Assembly (NCBI GenBank): GCA_964449325.1
Contig: CAYUYJ010000016.1
Span: 1-64,000, forward strand
Length of the DNA stretch: 64,000 nt
Source of the DNA: RGIG3002 sp964449325
Lineage (GTDB): Bacteria; Bacillota; Clostridia; Lachnospirales; Lachnospiraceae
Direction: 5' to 3'
The position numbers were made by a program, and so were the translations under genes. Positions 7,795 through 15,958 of the stretch are shown here, piece after piece. The notes beneath the pieces are model-generated. The model made no database searches. It worked only from the letters and a program-made list of their open reading frames with translations, and had not been told where the DNA came from. The first letter of the stretch is position 1; the number at the start of each line of letters is the position of its first letter.

Positions 7795-9282
7795 TTATGC
7801 AAAAGGATTTTCTGTTTTATAACGCATTTCCTTCGGTTGGTTGAAGCCGATTTCCTCTACATCGACACCGATATATTTGAATACCTCATAGATTGCTTTT
7901 CCAAAATGTCCGAAAGCAACCGCTCCATGGTGCGGGTAATTGCCTTCAATCAGCACATGACGGTAAAATCTTCCCATTTCCGGAATAGCGAATACACCGA
8001 TACCACCGAAAGATTTTGTTGCTACCGGAAGCACTTCACCCTGTGCGATATAACCGCGCAGCTTGTTATCCGCGGTAGACTGCAGACGATAAAAGGTAAT
8101 GTCACCCGGAACAATATCTCCTTCCAAAGTACCCTGTGTTACCTCCTCCGGGAGTGCTCTTGCCATAATCATCTGATATTTCATATCACAGAAGGCAAGC
8201 TTCTTGGAGCAGGTATTTCCACAATGGAAGCCCATGAATGTATCTTTATGTGTATAGTTGAATTTGCCTTTAATGGATTCCTCATACATATCCTTCGGAA
8301 CGGAGTTGTTAATATCAAGTAGAGTAACCACATCATTGCTCACTGCCGTACCGATAAATTCACTTAAGCAGCCGTAAATATCCACTTCACAGGAAACAGG
8401 AATACCCATTCCGGTAAGACGGCTGTTTACATAACAAGGAACAAAGCCAAACTGTGTCTGGAATGCAGGCCAGCATTTTCCGGCAATTGCCACATATTTA
8501 CGATAACCTTTATGCTGTTCCACCCAATCTAATAAGGTCAGTTCATACTGTGCCAGTTTCGGTAAAATCTCCGGTTTGTGATTGCCGGCGCCAAGCTCCT
8601 CCTCCATTTCTTTTACTTTTGCGGGAATTCTCGAATCTCCTTCATGCTTCTTGAATGCTTCAAACAAATCCAGTTCCGAGTTTTCTTCGATTTCCACACC
8701 TAAATTGTAAAGTTGTTTAATTGGCGCGTTGCAGGCAAGGAAGTTTAACGGTCTCGGTCCGAAGCTGATAATCTTCAAATCGGAAAGTCCGATAATTGCA
8801 CGGGCAATGGGCACAAATTCATTAATCATATCTGCGCAGTCTTCCGCATCGCCCACCGGATATTCCGGAATATATGCCTTTACGTTACGAAGCTTTAAAT
8901 TATAGCTTGCATTTAACATACCACAGTAAGCATCGCCTCGTCCGCCTACCAAATCATTCTGGGTTTCTTCAGCTGCCGCAACAAACATTGCCGGACCGTC
9001 AAAATGCTTTGCAAGTAAAGTTTCGGAAATTTCAGGTCCGAAGTTTCCAAGGTAAACGCAAAGTGCATTACAGCCTGCACGTTTGATATCTTCCAATGCC
9101 TGTACCATATGTATTTCGCTTTCCACGATACATACCGGACATTCATAAATGTCTGTTTCATCATATTTTTTCTTATAAGCTTCTACTAAAGCTTTTCTTC
9201 TGTTTACGGACAAAGATTCCGGGAAACAGTCACGGCTTACAGCCACAATTCCAATTTTTACTTTCGGTAAGTTATTCATCAT
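7795..9282 (-). CDS. L-fucose isomerase family protein (aldose-ketose isomerase)
   Basis: The 495-residue protein matches the L-fucose/L-arabinose isomerase superfamily. Candidate Mn2+ ligands are the Glu in SCEVDIYG (about residue 297), the Asp in TLLDINN (about 321) and a His in YPHHGAVAFGH (about 449), the same Glu-Asp-His layout as FucI. FucI enzymes convert L-fucose to L-fuculose and also D-arabinose to D-ribulose. The neighbour is a xylulokinase-family kinase rather than FucK, and no fuculose-phosphate aldolase is present, so the true substrate is uncertain; a pentose is as likely as fucose. GGAGG lies 7 bp before the start. It is the second gene of a two-gene operon. Confidence 0.85.
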   Translation of the reverse strand: MMNNLPKVKIGIVAVSRDCFPESLSVNRRKALVEAYKKKYDETDIYECPVCIVESEIHMVQALEDIKRAGCNALCVYLGNFGPEISETLLAKHFDGPAMFVAAAEETQNDLVGGRGDAYCGMLNASYNLKLRNVKAYIPEYPVGDAEDCADMINEFVPIARAIIGLSDLKIISFGPRPLNFLACNAPIKQLYNLGVEIEENSELDLFEAFKKHEGDSRIPAKVKEMEEELGAGNHKPEILPKLAQYELTLLDWVEQHKGYRKYVAIAGKCWPAFQTQFGFVPCYVNSRLTGMGIPVSCEVDIYGCLSEFIGTAVSNDVVTLLDINNSVPKDMYEESIKGKFNYTHKDTFMGFHCGNTCSKKLAFCDMKYQMIMARALPEEVTQGTLEGDIVPGDITFYRLQSTADNKLRGYIAQGEVLPVATKSFGGIGVFAIPEMGRFYRHVLIEGNYPHHGAVAFGHFGKAIYEVFKYIGVDVEEIGFNQPKEMRYKTENPFA

Positions 9283-9306
9283 TATTATCCTCCATTTTGC
9301 TTTAGC

Positions 9307-10776
9307 TTATATGATTTTTTTATAAAGCTCCCTGCATGCAGGGTAAATCTCCTTGAATTGTTTGTACCTGGCTTCGTATTTCTCTACAAGCGCAGGCTCC
9401 GGCTCGATGGTTTCCACCACCTTCACGATTTTCTCGGCTGCTGCTTCCACGCTTGCGAAGGTACCGTCCGACACTGCTGCCAGCATAGCGCCGCCTAAAG
9501 CCGGCCCTTCTTCGCTTTCAATCACATCCACCTTGATATTGAGGATGTTGGCAATCATTTTTTTCCAAAGCGGGCTCTTCGCACCACCACCGCAGATTTT
9601 TGTTCTTTCAATCTTAATTCCTAACGATTTTGCCACCTCAAAAGAATCTCTTAAGGCAAAGGCAACGCCCTCTAACACTGCCTGTGTCATATCGGCTCTT
9701 GTGGTATCCATGGTCATGCCGATAAAGGTTCCGCGGGCATCGGGATCATTATGAGGAGAACGCTCTCCCATCAGATAAGGCAGGAAGTAAACATGGTTTT
9801 CACCCAGCTTCGTAATCGCCTTCTGTTCTCCTGCAAAATCTTCCGTGCCGATAATTTCTTCCATCCACCATTTATTGCAGGATGCCGCGCTTAGCATGCA
9901 CCCCATCAGATGGAAATGTCCGTTGGCATGGGCAAAGGAATGAAGCGCATTGTTTTTATCCACTCCAAAACTGTCGGAGGAAATAAAAATAGTTCCGCTT
10001 GTTCCCAGCGAAATATTACAGCTTCCGTCACCTACCGTTCCGGTTCCTACCGCAGCTGCCGCATTGTCTCCGGCTCCTGCTGCAACCTTTACGGTTTCGG
10101 GTATGCCCAGTTCCCTTGCAATTTCCGGTTTTACCGTTCCTACGGCTTCATAGCTTTCAAATACTTTGGCAAGCTGTTCTTCTTTTATACCGCATATTTC
10201 ACACATTTCTTTTGACCATTTCCGGTTCTTCACATCAAAAAGAAGCATACCGGAAGCATCCGATACGTCTGTGCAATGTACACCCGTCAGTTTATAGGCA
10301 ATATAATCCTTCGGCAGCATGATTTTTTCGATTTTATTAAAGTTATCCGGCTCATTCTTCTTTACCCACAAAAGCTTTGGTGCCGTAAATCCGGTGAAAG
10401 CAATGTTAGCGGTATAATCGGATAATTTGTCCTTGCCGATGGTCTCATTCAAATATTTGCATTCCTCTGCAGTCCTGCCGTCATTCCAAAGAATTGCCGG
10501 ACGAATCACCTGATCCTCCTTATCCAGAATCACCAGTCCGTGCATCTGTCCGCCGAAGCTGATTCCTGCAAGTTCACTCTTATCAAAGCCCTCTAACAGT
10601 TCCTCTATACCGGCTTTTGACTGCTCATACCAGTCCTCCGGATTCTGCTCTGACCAGCCGGGCTTCGGGAAATACAACGGATATTCTTTGGAAACGATAT
10701 TCTTTATCTTTCCGTTTTCATCCATTAAAAGCAGTTTCACTGCCGATGTTCCTAAATCAATACCTATGTATAACAT
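9307..10776 (-). CDS. xylB: Xylulokinase-family carbohydrate kinase
   Basis: The 489-residue FGGY-family kinase begins with GIDLGTSAVKLLLMD and has GAGDNAAAAVGTG and the C-terminal nucleotide motif GGGAKSPLW typical of xylulokinases. It would phosphorylate a ketopentose (D-xylulose is the family standard) with ATP in the cytoplasm. ATG 10776 places the ATPase phosphate-1 motif right at the N-terminus and has AAAGGAG 13 bp upstream, a rather long spacing; the in-frame start at 10815 has no such site. It lies 24 bp upstream of the FucI-type isomerase gene, so the pair probably acts in one pathway. Confidence 0.88.
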   Translation of the reverse strand: MLYIGIDLGTSAVKLLLMDENGKIKNIVSKEYPLYFPKPGWSEQNPEDWYEQSKAGIEELLEGFDKSELAGISFGGQMHGLVILDKEDQVIRPAILWNDGRTAEECKYLNETIGKDKLSDYTANIAFTGFTAPKLLWVKKNEPDNFNKIEKIMLPKDYIAYKLTGVHCTDVSDASGMLLFDVKNRKWSKEMCEICGIKEEQLAKVFESYEAVGTVKPEIARELGIPETVKVAAGAGDNAAAAVGTGTVGDGSCNISLGTSGTIFISSDSFGVDKNNALHSFAHANGHFHLMGCMLSAASCNKWWMEEIIGTEDFAGEQKAITKLGENHVYFLPYLMGERSPHNDPDARGTFIGMTMDTTRADMTQAVLEGVAFALRDSFEVAKSLGIKIERTKICGGGAKSPLWKKMIANILNIKVDVIESEEGPALGGAMLAAVSDGTFASVEAAAEKIVKVVETIEPEPALVEKYEARYKQFKEIYPACRELYKKII

Positions 10777-10913
10777 GAAATTAGTTTTTCTCCTTTCCCA
10801 TATTATCCTCATCATAATATTTATAAAATAAAAAATCTACCTACCTTTTTATAGAAAAATACCCCTATTTTTTTAGATAATTTTACGAAAATGTTTTGCA
10901 TCAAATTCTTTTA

Positions 10914-10942
10914 TGTACAAACTTCGTTTCTTTTGATATACT
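10914..10942 (+). promoter_or_regulatory. Promoter of carbamate kinase gene
   Basis: TGTACA (10914-10919) and TATACT (10937-10942) are separated by 17 bp, about 40 bp before the start codon. The 207-bp divergent region also carries the xylulokinase promoter, for which I could not pick convincing boxes. Confidence 0.5.
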
Positions 10943-10983
10943 TTTAGTATCTTTTTTGAAAATAATGTAAAGAGGTATAAATT

Positions 10984-11919
10984 ATGAGCAAGAAGAAAGT
11001 AGTTGTGTCTTTGGGACATGAAGCACTGGGCTATACGACCTCCGAACAATGGGATGCCGTAAGGGTAACCGCCAAAGCATTGGCGGACTTAGTGGAAGAA
11101 GATTGGCAGTTAACCATCACCCACAGTAACGGTCCGCAGGTCAGCATGATACATAAAGCCATGACAGAGCTGCGTCGTGTTTATATTGATTACACCCCGG
11201 CACCGATGTGTGTATGTAATGCCATGAGCCAGGGTTATGTAGGCTATGATATTCAGAATGCGCTCCGCAGCGAGCTTTTAAGCCGTGGTATTTCCAAACC
11301 GGTAAGCACCATTCTGACCCAGGTTACAGTAGATCCTTATGACGTGGCATTTTATGAGCCTACCAAGGTTATCGGCAGATATATGTCTAAGGAAGATGCC
11401 GAAATTGAATTAAAAAAAGGCAATTACGTCGTAGAAGAACCGGGCAAAGGCTACCTTCGTGTAGTAGCAACTCCGAAGCCTATTGACATTGTGGAAATCG
11501 AAGCTATCAAAACCCTTGCTGATGCGGATCAGGTTGTGATTGCCTGCGGTGGCGGCGGTATTCCGGTGATTGAACAGCAGCATACCTTAAAAGGCGCTTC
11601 CGCTGTTATCGAAAAGGACAGCGTTGCCGGGAAACTTGCTGCCGATTTAAAATCCGACCAGCTTATTATTTTAACAAGCGTCAGTCAGGTATGTTTAAAT
11701 TACGGTATGGAAAACGAACAGCCGCTTTCTTCCATGACCGTCAGCGAAGCGGAAAAATATATTTCCGACAAGCAGTTCGGAGAAGGAACCATGCTTCCGA
11801 AAATCGAAGCTGCCATCACCTATTTAAAAGCAGTTCCAAACGGCACTGTACTGATTACTTCCTTACAAGACGTAAAGGATGCCATCAAAGGAAAGACAGG
11901 TACCGTTATTACGGCATAA
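10984..11919 (+). CDS. arcC: Carbamate kinase family protein
   Basis: The 311-residue protein belongs to the amino-acid kinase fold and aligns with carbamate kinases along its length, including NGPQVSMI, an ACGGGGIP glycine-rich segment and the C-terminal FGEGTMLPKIEA motif. Carbamate kinase makes ATP and carbamate from carbamoyl phosphate and ADP. The usual N-terminal GGNALG reads SLGHEALG and THGNGPQVG reads THSNGPQVS, so the protein is a diverged member. No arginine deiminase, ornithine carbamoyltransferase or purine-catabolism gene is next to it. GAGG lies 8-9 bp before the start. Confidence 0.85.
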   Translation: MSKKKVVVSLGHEALGYTTSEQWDAVRVTAKALADLVEEDWQLTITHSNGPQVSMIHKAMTELRRVYIDYTPAPMCVCNAMSQGYVGYDIQNALRSELLSRGISKPVSTILTQVTVDPYDVAFYEPTKVIGRYMSKEDAEIELKKGNYVVEEPGKGYLRVVATPKPIDIVEIEAIKTLADADQVVIACGGGGIPVIEQQHTLKGASAVIEKDSVAGKLAADLKSDQLIILTSVSQVCLNYGMENEQPLSSMTVSEAEKYISDKQFGEGTMLPKIEAAITYLKAVPNGTVLITSLQDVKDAIKGKTGTVITA

Positions 11920-11949
11920 AAAGTGCCGCCCGGCGGCGGCACTTTTTTT
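11918..11949 (+). terminator. Bidirectional terminator between arcC and lspA
   Basis: AAAAAGTGCCGC pairs with GCGGCACTTTTT around a six-base loop and is flanked by A- and T-runs, so it can end transcription of both convergent genes. It shares its core with the hairpin at 1740-1760. Confidence 0.9.
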
Positions 11950-11955
11950 ATTTCT

Positions 11956-12414
11956 TTAATCCTTTAAGGCAATTACCGTAAGCATAGCTCCAATCATAAT
12001 GCAGAAATCCGCTATATTAAACACAACCTTTGACAGCTTTTCAAGCGGTCCTTTCGGTATATGAATGCTGAAATAATCCACTACATATTCTCTGTGCAGC
12101 CTGTCATAGGTATTACTGAAAGCCCCTCCCAGCAAAAGCGCCAGCCCGGTCTTTAACAGAACATTCCCCTTTTTTCCTAAGGTCACCACAAAAAAAGCGG
12201 TGATGAGCAGGGAAAACAGGATGGAAATCACTCGGATAAGCACTCTGTTCTTTTCTAAAATATTCAGAAAGGCTCCTCTGTTATGATATTTTCTTATCCA
12301 CAAAAATCCATCGCATTTTTTTTCGATGGCTCCTTCGTTCATATTTTTCTCAATGTACCCTTTTAACAGGCACTCAAGAACAACAATCCCAACTACAATT
12401 GTTACGTATATCAT
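11956..12414 (-). CDS. lspA: Signal peptidase II-like lipoprotein peptidase
   Basis: The 152-residue protein has about four membrane helices and the two catalytic-Asp motifs of LspA: GGAFSNTYDRL and FNIADFCI. HNRGAFL matches the conserved N-terminal-half motif. LspA cleaves lipoprotein signal peptides in the membrane. ATG 12414 is preceded by AAGGGAG and begins the first helix; the longer in-frame start at 12453 would lie inside the upstream protease gene. Sequence is divergent from canonical LspA, so it may be a second, specialised copy. It is the last gene of the ClpX-like / S8 protease operon. Confidence 0.85.
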   Translation of the reverse strand: MIYVTIVVGIVVLECLLKGYIEKNMNEGAIEKKCDGFLWIRKYHNRGAFLNILEKNRVLIRVISILFSLLITAFFVVTLGKKGNVLLKTGLALLLGGAFSNTYDRLHREYVVDYFSIHIPKGPLEKLSKVVFNIADFCIMIGAMLTVIALKD

Positions 12415-12430
12415 GCTCTCCCTTTCTTCT

Positions 12431-14155
12431 CTATATACCCGCAAGCCGACCAAAAGTCTCGTTAATGTTCATTTTTCCGTACCCCCACTCTCGGTTTGGG
12501 TAGGTCAGATATTCCTCTCTCACAGCTCCCCGGATAAAAAAGTTTTTCACTTCTTTTCCCTCTGCCAGCCTGTGGTTTCCCTGTACCACTGCCCATTCCA
12601 TAAATTGTGCCACTGCTCCTGCCGTCAGTGCCGCCCCCATACTGGAACCGGTGCGTGTCCCCCGTATTGTAGGAACCTGCACGCCGGGCGCTGCCACATC
12701 GGGCTTCAAACGATTGTCTCTGGCATAACCTCTTCCTGAGTTTACATAAAAACTTCCGTTATTTGCATCATAGGTAGATGTGGTAAGCACATTTTGCGTA
12801 AGTGATGGCTCCGTCAAAGTGGTATAGGGAGAAGAGTTTAAGAAGTACGTGTCACTTGTGAGAAACTCGGTTATGGGAAGCCACATATGAAAAACTGCAT
12901 TGTGTGGTCTTCCCACAACCGAAACCCGAATATTCCATACTCCGGGTGTAGGTCCCTGAAACCGAAAGGTAATCAGTTCGTCCCCCGACCCCTGTTCTAC
13001 AATAACACTGTCAATTGTAATTCTGGTTCGTTCATAAATAAACGTATAGGTCAAACTTTGCCCCAGACCCAAACGAAAAGGGGGAATCGTTTCACCTCCC
13101 GGCGAGCGGATACTTGCATCAAACAAAGAAGGAATACTGCCCCACATTTCCAGAACAAAGCCTTTCTCCCCTTCCCCCACACGGATTTCCACATCTTCAT
13201 AGGGAGTCTCTTCCACATATGTGCTTTGGGAAAGCAGTTTACTGAAATGATGTGCTGCATTTCCTTCATTTCCGCCGCATACTACCACTGCCATACTCCG
13301 TTTCGCGGCAATCCCGTTTAGGTACACATCCAGTGCAGAATTACCGGCATGGTCCCCCATATTGGTACCGACGCCGAGACAGATTACTACCGGACTAAAA
13401 AAGGGCAGGCTGAAGGAAAAGGCATACTTAACCGCCAGCATAATATCATTTTCCTGAAATGCTGTCGCATCCTCTCGAATCAAATAGTATTCCCTTAAAT
13501 ACTGCTTCGCTTCCTTCAGTTTCACCACCACAATATCACATCCGGGGGCTGCTCCCAAAAATTCCAATCCCCCCCTCAGACTGCTCCCGGCGGCTACACT
13601 TGCCATCGCCGTACCATGCCCGTTTTCATCTCTTGTAGGAAGCGGTTCACTTTCTCCCCGGAGTGCACGATTAATCTGCTCTCTTGTAAACTCTATTCCG
13701 TAAGGAATTCCCTCCGGGGCATTACCTTCCGGATAATCCGTGCTTGTCAGCGTCTGATCCCAGATAGACAAAATTCGGGTAGACCCGTCAGGATTTTGAA
13801 ATACCGGATTTGTATAATCAATGCCGGTATCAATCACTGCCAGAATCACCCCGCTTCCGGTAAGACTTAAGGGTGGGCGCTGTACTCTTAAAATACCGCT
13901 TTCTTCCAGATTTACCGAATCAAACGGCTCCTGCATTAAGCCGTACAACTTGGGAATATACTGATACACATAGTTGGATATACTCAAAGGCGGAATCCTG
14001 CTCCGTTTTGTATACCACATTCGATACTGCTCATTTACCGGAACCACACAGGCATTCAGGTTCTCCTGTTCTTCCAGTCCTTCCGGAAGCACATAATCTA
14101 CAATTAAATCCATATAGTCATTGGATTGTATTCTGTCTTCACAGGTTACGGGCAT
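12431..14155 (-). CDS. S8 family subtilisin-like serine protease (CspA/CspB-like)
   Basis: The 574-residue protein has the catalytic triad motifs VIDTGIDY (Asp), ENGHGTAMA (His) and GTRTGSSMGAALTAG (Ser), with the jelly-roll-like insertion between His and Ser seen in clostridial Csp proteases. There is no signal peptide, which suggests cytoplasmic or spore/mother-cell location. The start has GGAG 6 bp upstream. It lies 26 bp after the ClpX-like gene and 16 bp before lspA. Csp-type proteases act in spore germination in Clostridia; that role is not shown by the context here. Confidence 0.88.
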   Translation of the reverse strand: MPVTCEDRIQSNDYMDLIVDYVLPEGLEEQENLNACVVPVNEQYRMWYTKRSRIPPLSISNYVYQYIPKLYGLMQEPFDSVNLEESGILRVQRPPLSLTGSGVILAVIDTGIDYTNPVFQNPDGSTRILSIWDQTLTSTDYPEGNAPEGIPYGIEFTREQINRALRGESEPLPTRDENGHGTAMASVAAGSSLRGGLEFLGAAPGCDIVVVKLKEAKQYLREYYLIREDATAFQENDIMLAVKYAFSFSLPFFSPVVICLGVGTNMGDHAGNSALDVYLNGIAAKRSMAVVVCGGNEGNAAHHFSKLLSQSTYVEETPYEDVEIRVGEGEKGFVLEMWGSIPSLFDASIRSPGGETIPPFRLGLGQSLTYTFIYERTRITIDSVIVEQGSGDELITFRFQGPTPGVWNIRVSVVGRPHNAVFHMWLPITEFLTSDTYFLNSSPYTTLTEPSLTQNVLTTSTYDANNGSFYVNSGRGYARDNRLKPDVAAPGVQVPTIRGTRTGSSMGAALTAGAVAQFMEWAVVQGNHRLAEGKEVKNFFIRGAVREEYLTYPNREWGYGKMNINETFGRLAGI

Positions 14156-14181
14156 TTTCTACTCCATACAGGTTCTTTGTT

Positions 14182-15765
14182 TTAGTCTATGCCTGTCGCT
14201 TCCGTTGGTGCTTCAATTCTGTTTCCTTCTCCGGCTTCATCATACATTTCCAGCGAAGGCAGACTGTTATTCCTTATATCAATAATCGGCCCGCCAGTCC
14301 CTTCAATATACTCTCTCGTAATCGTCACTCTGCCAATATTGTCATCCTTCGGAATTTCATACATAATATCCAACATGAATTCTTCAATAATAGCACGCAG
14401 TGCCCTTGCCCCGGTATCCTTCTTCATTGCTTTCTCTGCAATGGCTTCCAGTGCGCCATCATCAAATTCCAGTTTGACCTCATCCAACTCCAGTAATTTC
14501 TGATACTGCTTCAAAATAGCATTTTTCGGCTCGTTCAAAATCTTTACCATCATATCCTTGGAAAGTCCATCCAATGTATAAATAATCGGGAGTCGCCCGA
14601 TAAATTCCGGAATCATACCGAACTTTTTAATGTCCTCTACGGTAACCTTGCTGAGAATATTTTTTTCTTTGTCGAATTTATCCTTTAAATCCGCGCTAAA
14701 GCCAATGGATGTCTGCTTGCTCAAACGCTGTTTGATAATGTCCTCCAAATCAGGAAATGCACCACCGCATATAAACAAAATGTTTTTTGTATTCACGGTT
14801 GTCAAAGGCACCATGGCATTTTTACTGTTAGAACCAACCGGTACTTCAATTTCCGCACCCTCCAGCAGCTTTAACATCCCTTGTTGTACAGATTCGCCGC
14901 TCACATCACGGGAGGTGGTATTTTTCTTCTTGGCAATTTTATCAATCTCATCAATGAAAATGATACCCTGTTCAGCACGCTCCACATCATTGTCGGCTGC
15001 CGCCAACAGCTTAGACACCACACTTTCGATATCATCACCGATATATCCTGCTTCTGTCAAAGTAGTGGCATCGGTAATAGCAAGGGGCACATCCAAAAGC
15101 CTTGCAAGGGTCTTGACAAGGTAGGTCTTTCCACAGCCTGTGGGGCCAATCATCAACATATTGGACTTCTCGATTTCGATTTCATCCATGGTTCCTGTGG
15201 CTACTCTTTTATAGTGATTATATACAGCAACGGAAATTACTTTTTTTGCATGCTCCTGACCTACGATATACTCGTCCAGTTGGGCTTTAATCTTATGGGG
15301 TGCCGGTATATTTTTAATATCAAGTGCCGGTTTATCTTTGCTCTTCTTTTTCTTTTTCAGACGCTGCCTGTTCGGAACGGTTCCGTCTCCCTGTAAGTCG
15401 GACAGATTTACAAAGCTGATATTCGGAAATCCTCCCATAAAAGGATAAACTCTGTTCTCTTTCTGCTCCTGTTCCTCCTCGTCCGGTGCCTCCTTTTCTT
15501 CCGTATCCTCCGGCACCTTTGTCCTTTCCTTATCGCTCATATTCGTCATGCGCATCCATTCCTGTACCATGGCAGGGTCATTGAGCATTCCATTAGAATC
15601 CAGCTGACTTACCGTATCCATGGTTTTATGCATACAATCATTGCACACACATATATTTTGCGGAAGATGAAACATTTTTCCCGCCTTGCTTTCCGGCCTT
15701 CTGCAAATAAAGCAGACATCTTCATATTCATTCTCTTCAAATTCGTTCTTTTCTTTATCTGACAT
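14182..15765 (-). CDS. clpX: ClpX-like AAA+ unfoldase with extended linker
   Basis: The 527-residue protein has a zinc-binding four-cysteine N-domain (CFIC and CNDC, about residues 18-46), an unusually long charged linker (about 50-145), and a ClpX AAA+ module with Walker A GPTGCGKT, Walker B IIFIDEID and an IGF loop for ClpP docking. Canonical ClpX is about 420 residues, so the linker adds about 100. It unfolds substrates for ClpP, but no clpP is adjacent. ATG 15765 is preceded by GAGGAG; an in-frame ATG at 15777 is possible. It is first in an operon with an S8 protease and LspA, not the usual tig-clpP-clpX-lon order, so it may be a second ClpX. Confidence 0.88.
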   Translation of the reverse strand: MSDKEKNEFEENEYEDVCFICRRPESKAGKMFHLPQNICVCNDCMHKTMDTVSQLDSNGMLNDPAMVQEWMRMTNMSDKERTKVPEDTEEKEAPDEEEQEQKENRVYPFMGGFPNISFVNLSDLQGDGTVPNRQRLKKKKKSKDKPALDIKNIPAPHKIKAQLDEYIVGQEHAKKVISVAVYNHYKRVATGTMDEIEIEKSNMLMIGPTGCGKTYLVKTLARLLDVPLAITDATTLTEAGYIGDDIESVVSKLLAAADNDVERAEQGIIFIDEIDKIAKKKNTTSRDVSGESVQQGMLKLLEGAEIEVPVGSNSKNAMVPLTTVNTKNILFICGGAFPDLEDIIKQRLSKQTSIGFSADLKDKFDKEKNILSKVTVEDIKKFGMIPEFIGRLPIIYTLDGLSKDMMVKILNEPKNAILKQYQKLLELDEVKLEFDDGALEAIAEKAMKKDTGARALRAIIEEFMLDIMYEIPKDDNIGRVTITREYIEGTGGPIIDIRNNSLPSLEMYDEAGEGNRIEAPTEATGID

Positions 15766-15815
15766 CGTTCTCCTCATTTCCAGCCACTATAAATGATGGC
15801 TTGTTCCCTTTTCTC

Positions 15816-15845
15816 ATTATACGGCATGATACCGTATGTATACAA
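15816..15845 (-). promoter_or_regulatory. Promoter of clpX-like operon with operator-like repeat
   Basis: On the minus strand, TTGTAT (15840-15845) and TATAAT (15816-15821) are 18 bp apart. The inverted repeat ATACGG-N7-CCGTAT (15819-15837) fills the spacer and would let a bound repressor block RNA polymerase. Confidence 0.6.
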
Positions 15846-15887
15846 GTTAAGTTTTTCAAAGATTTCTAAACTGTTTCTAAACAAAAA

Positions 15888-15925
15888 ACACTTTCCTCTG
15901 TTTTCAAGAGGGAAGTGTCTTTTTT
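15888..15925 (-). terminator. Terminator of htrA
   Basis: A 12-bp stem (ACACTT-CCTCT type, one G-T pair) with a 7-base loop has T-runs on both strands. It lies about 40 bp past the htrA stop. Confidence 0.85.
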
Positions 15926-15958
15926 CTGCATATTATTAATAATTAACAACACCTGTAT

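Noticed and set aside
10816..10983. Catabolite-repression (cre) site for the xylulokinase operon
   Set aside because: Several partial matches were seen but none fits the consensus well enough to report.
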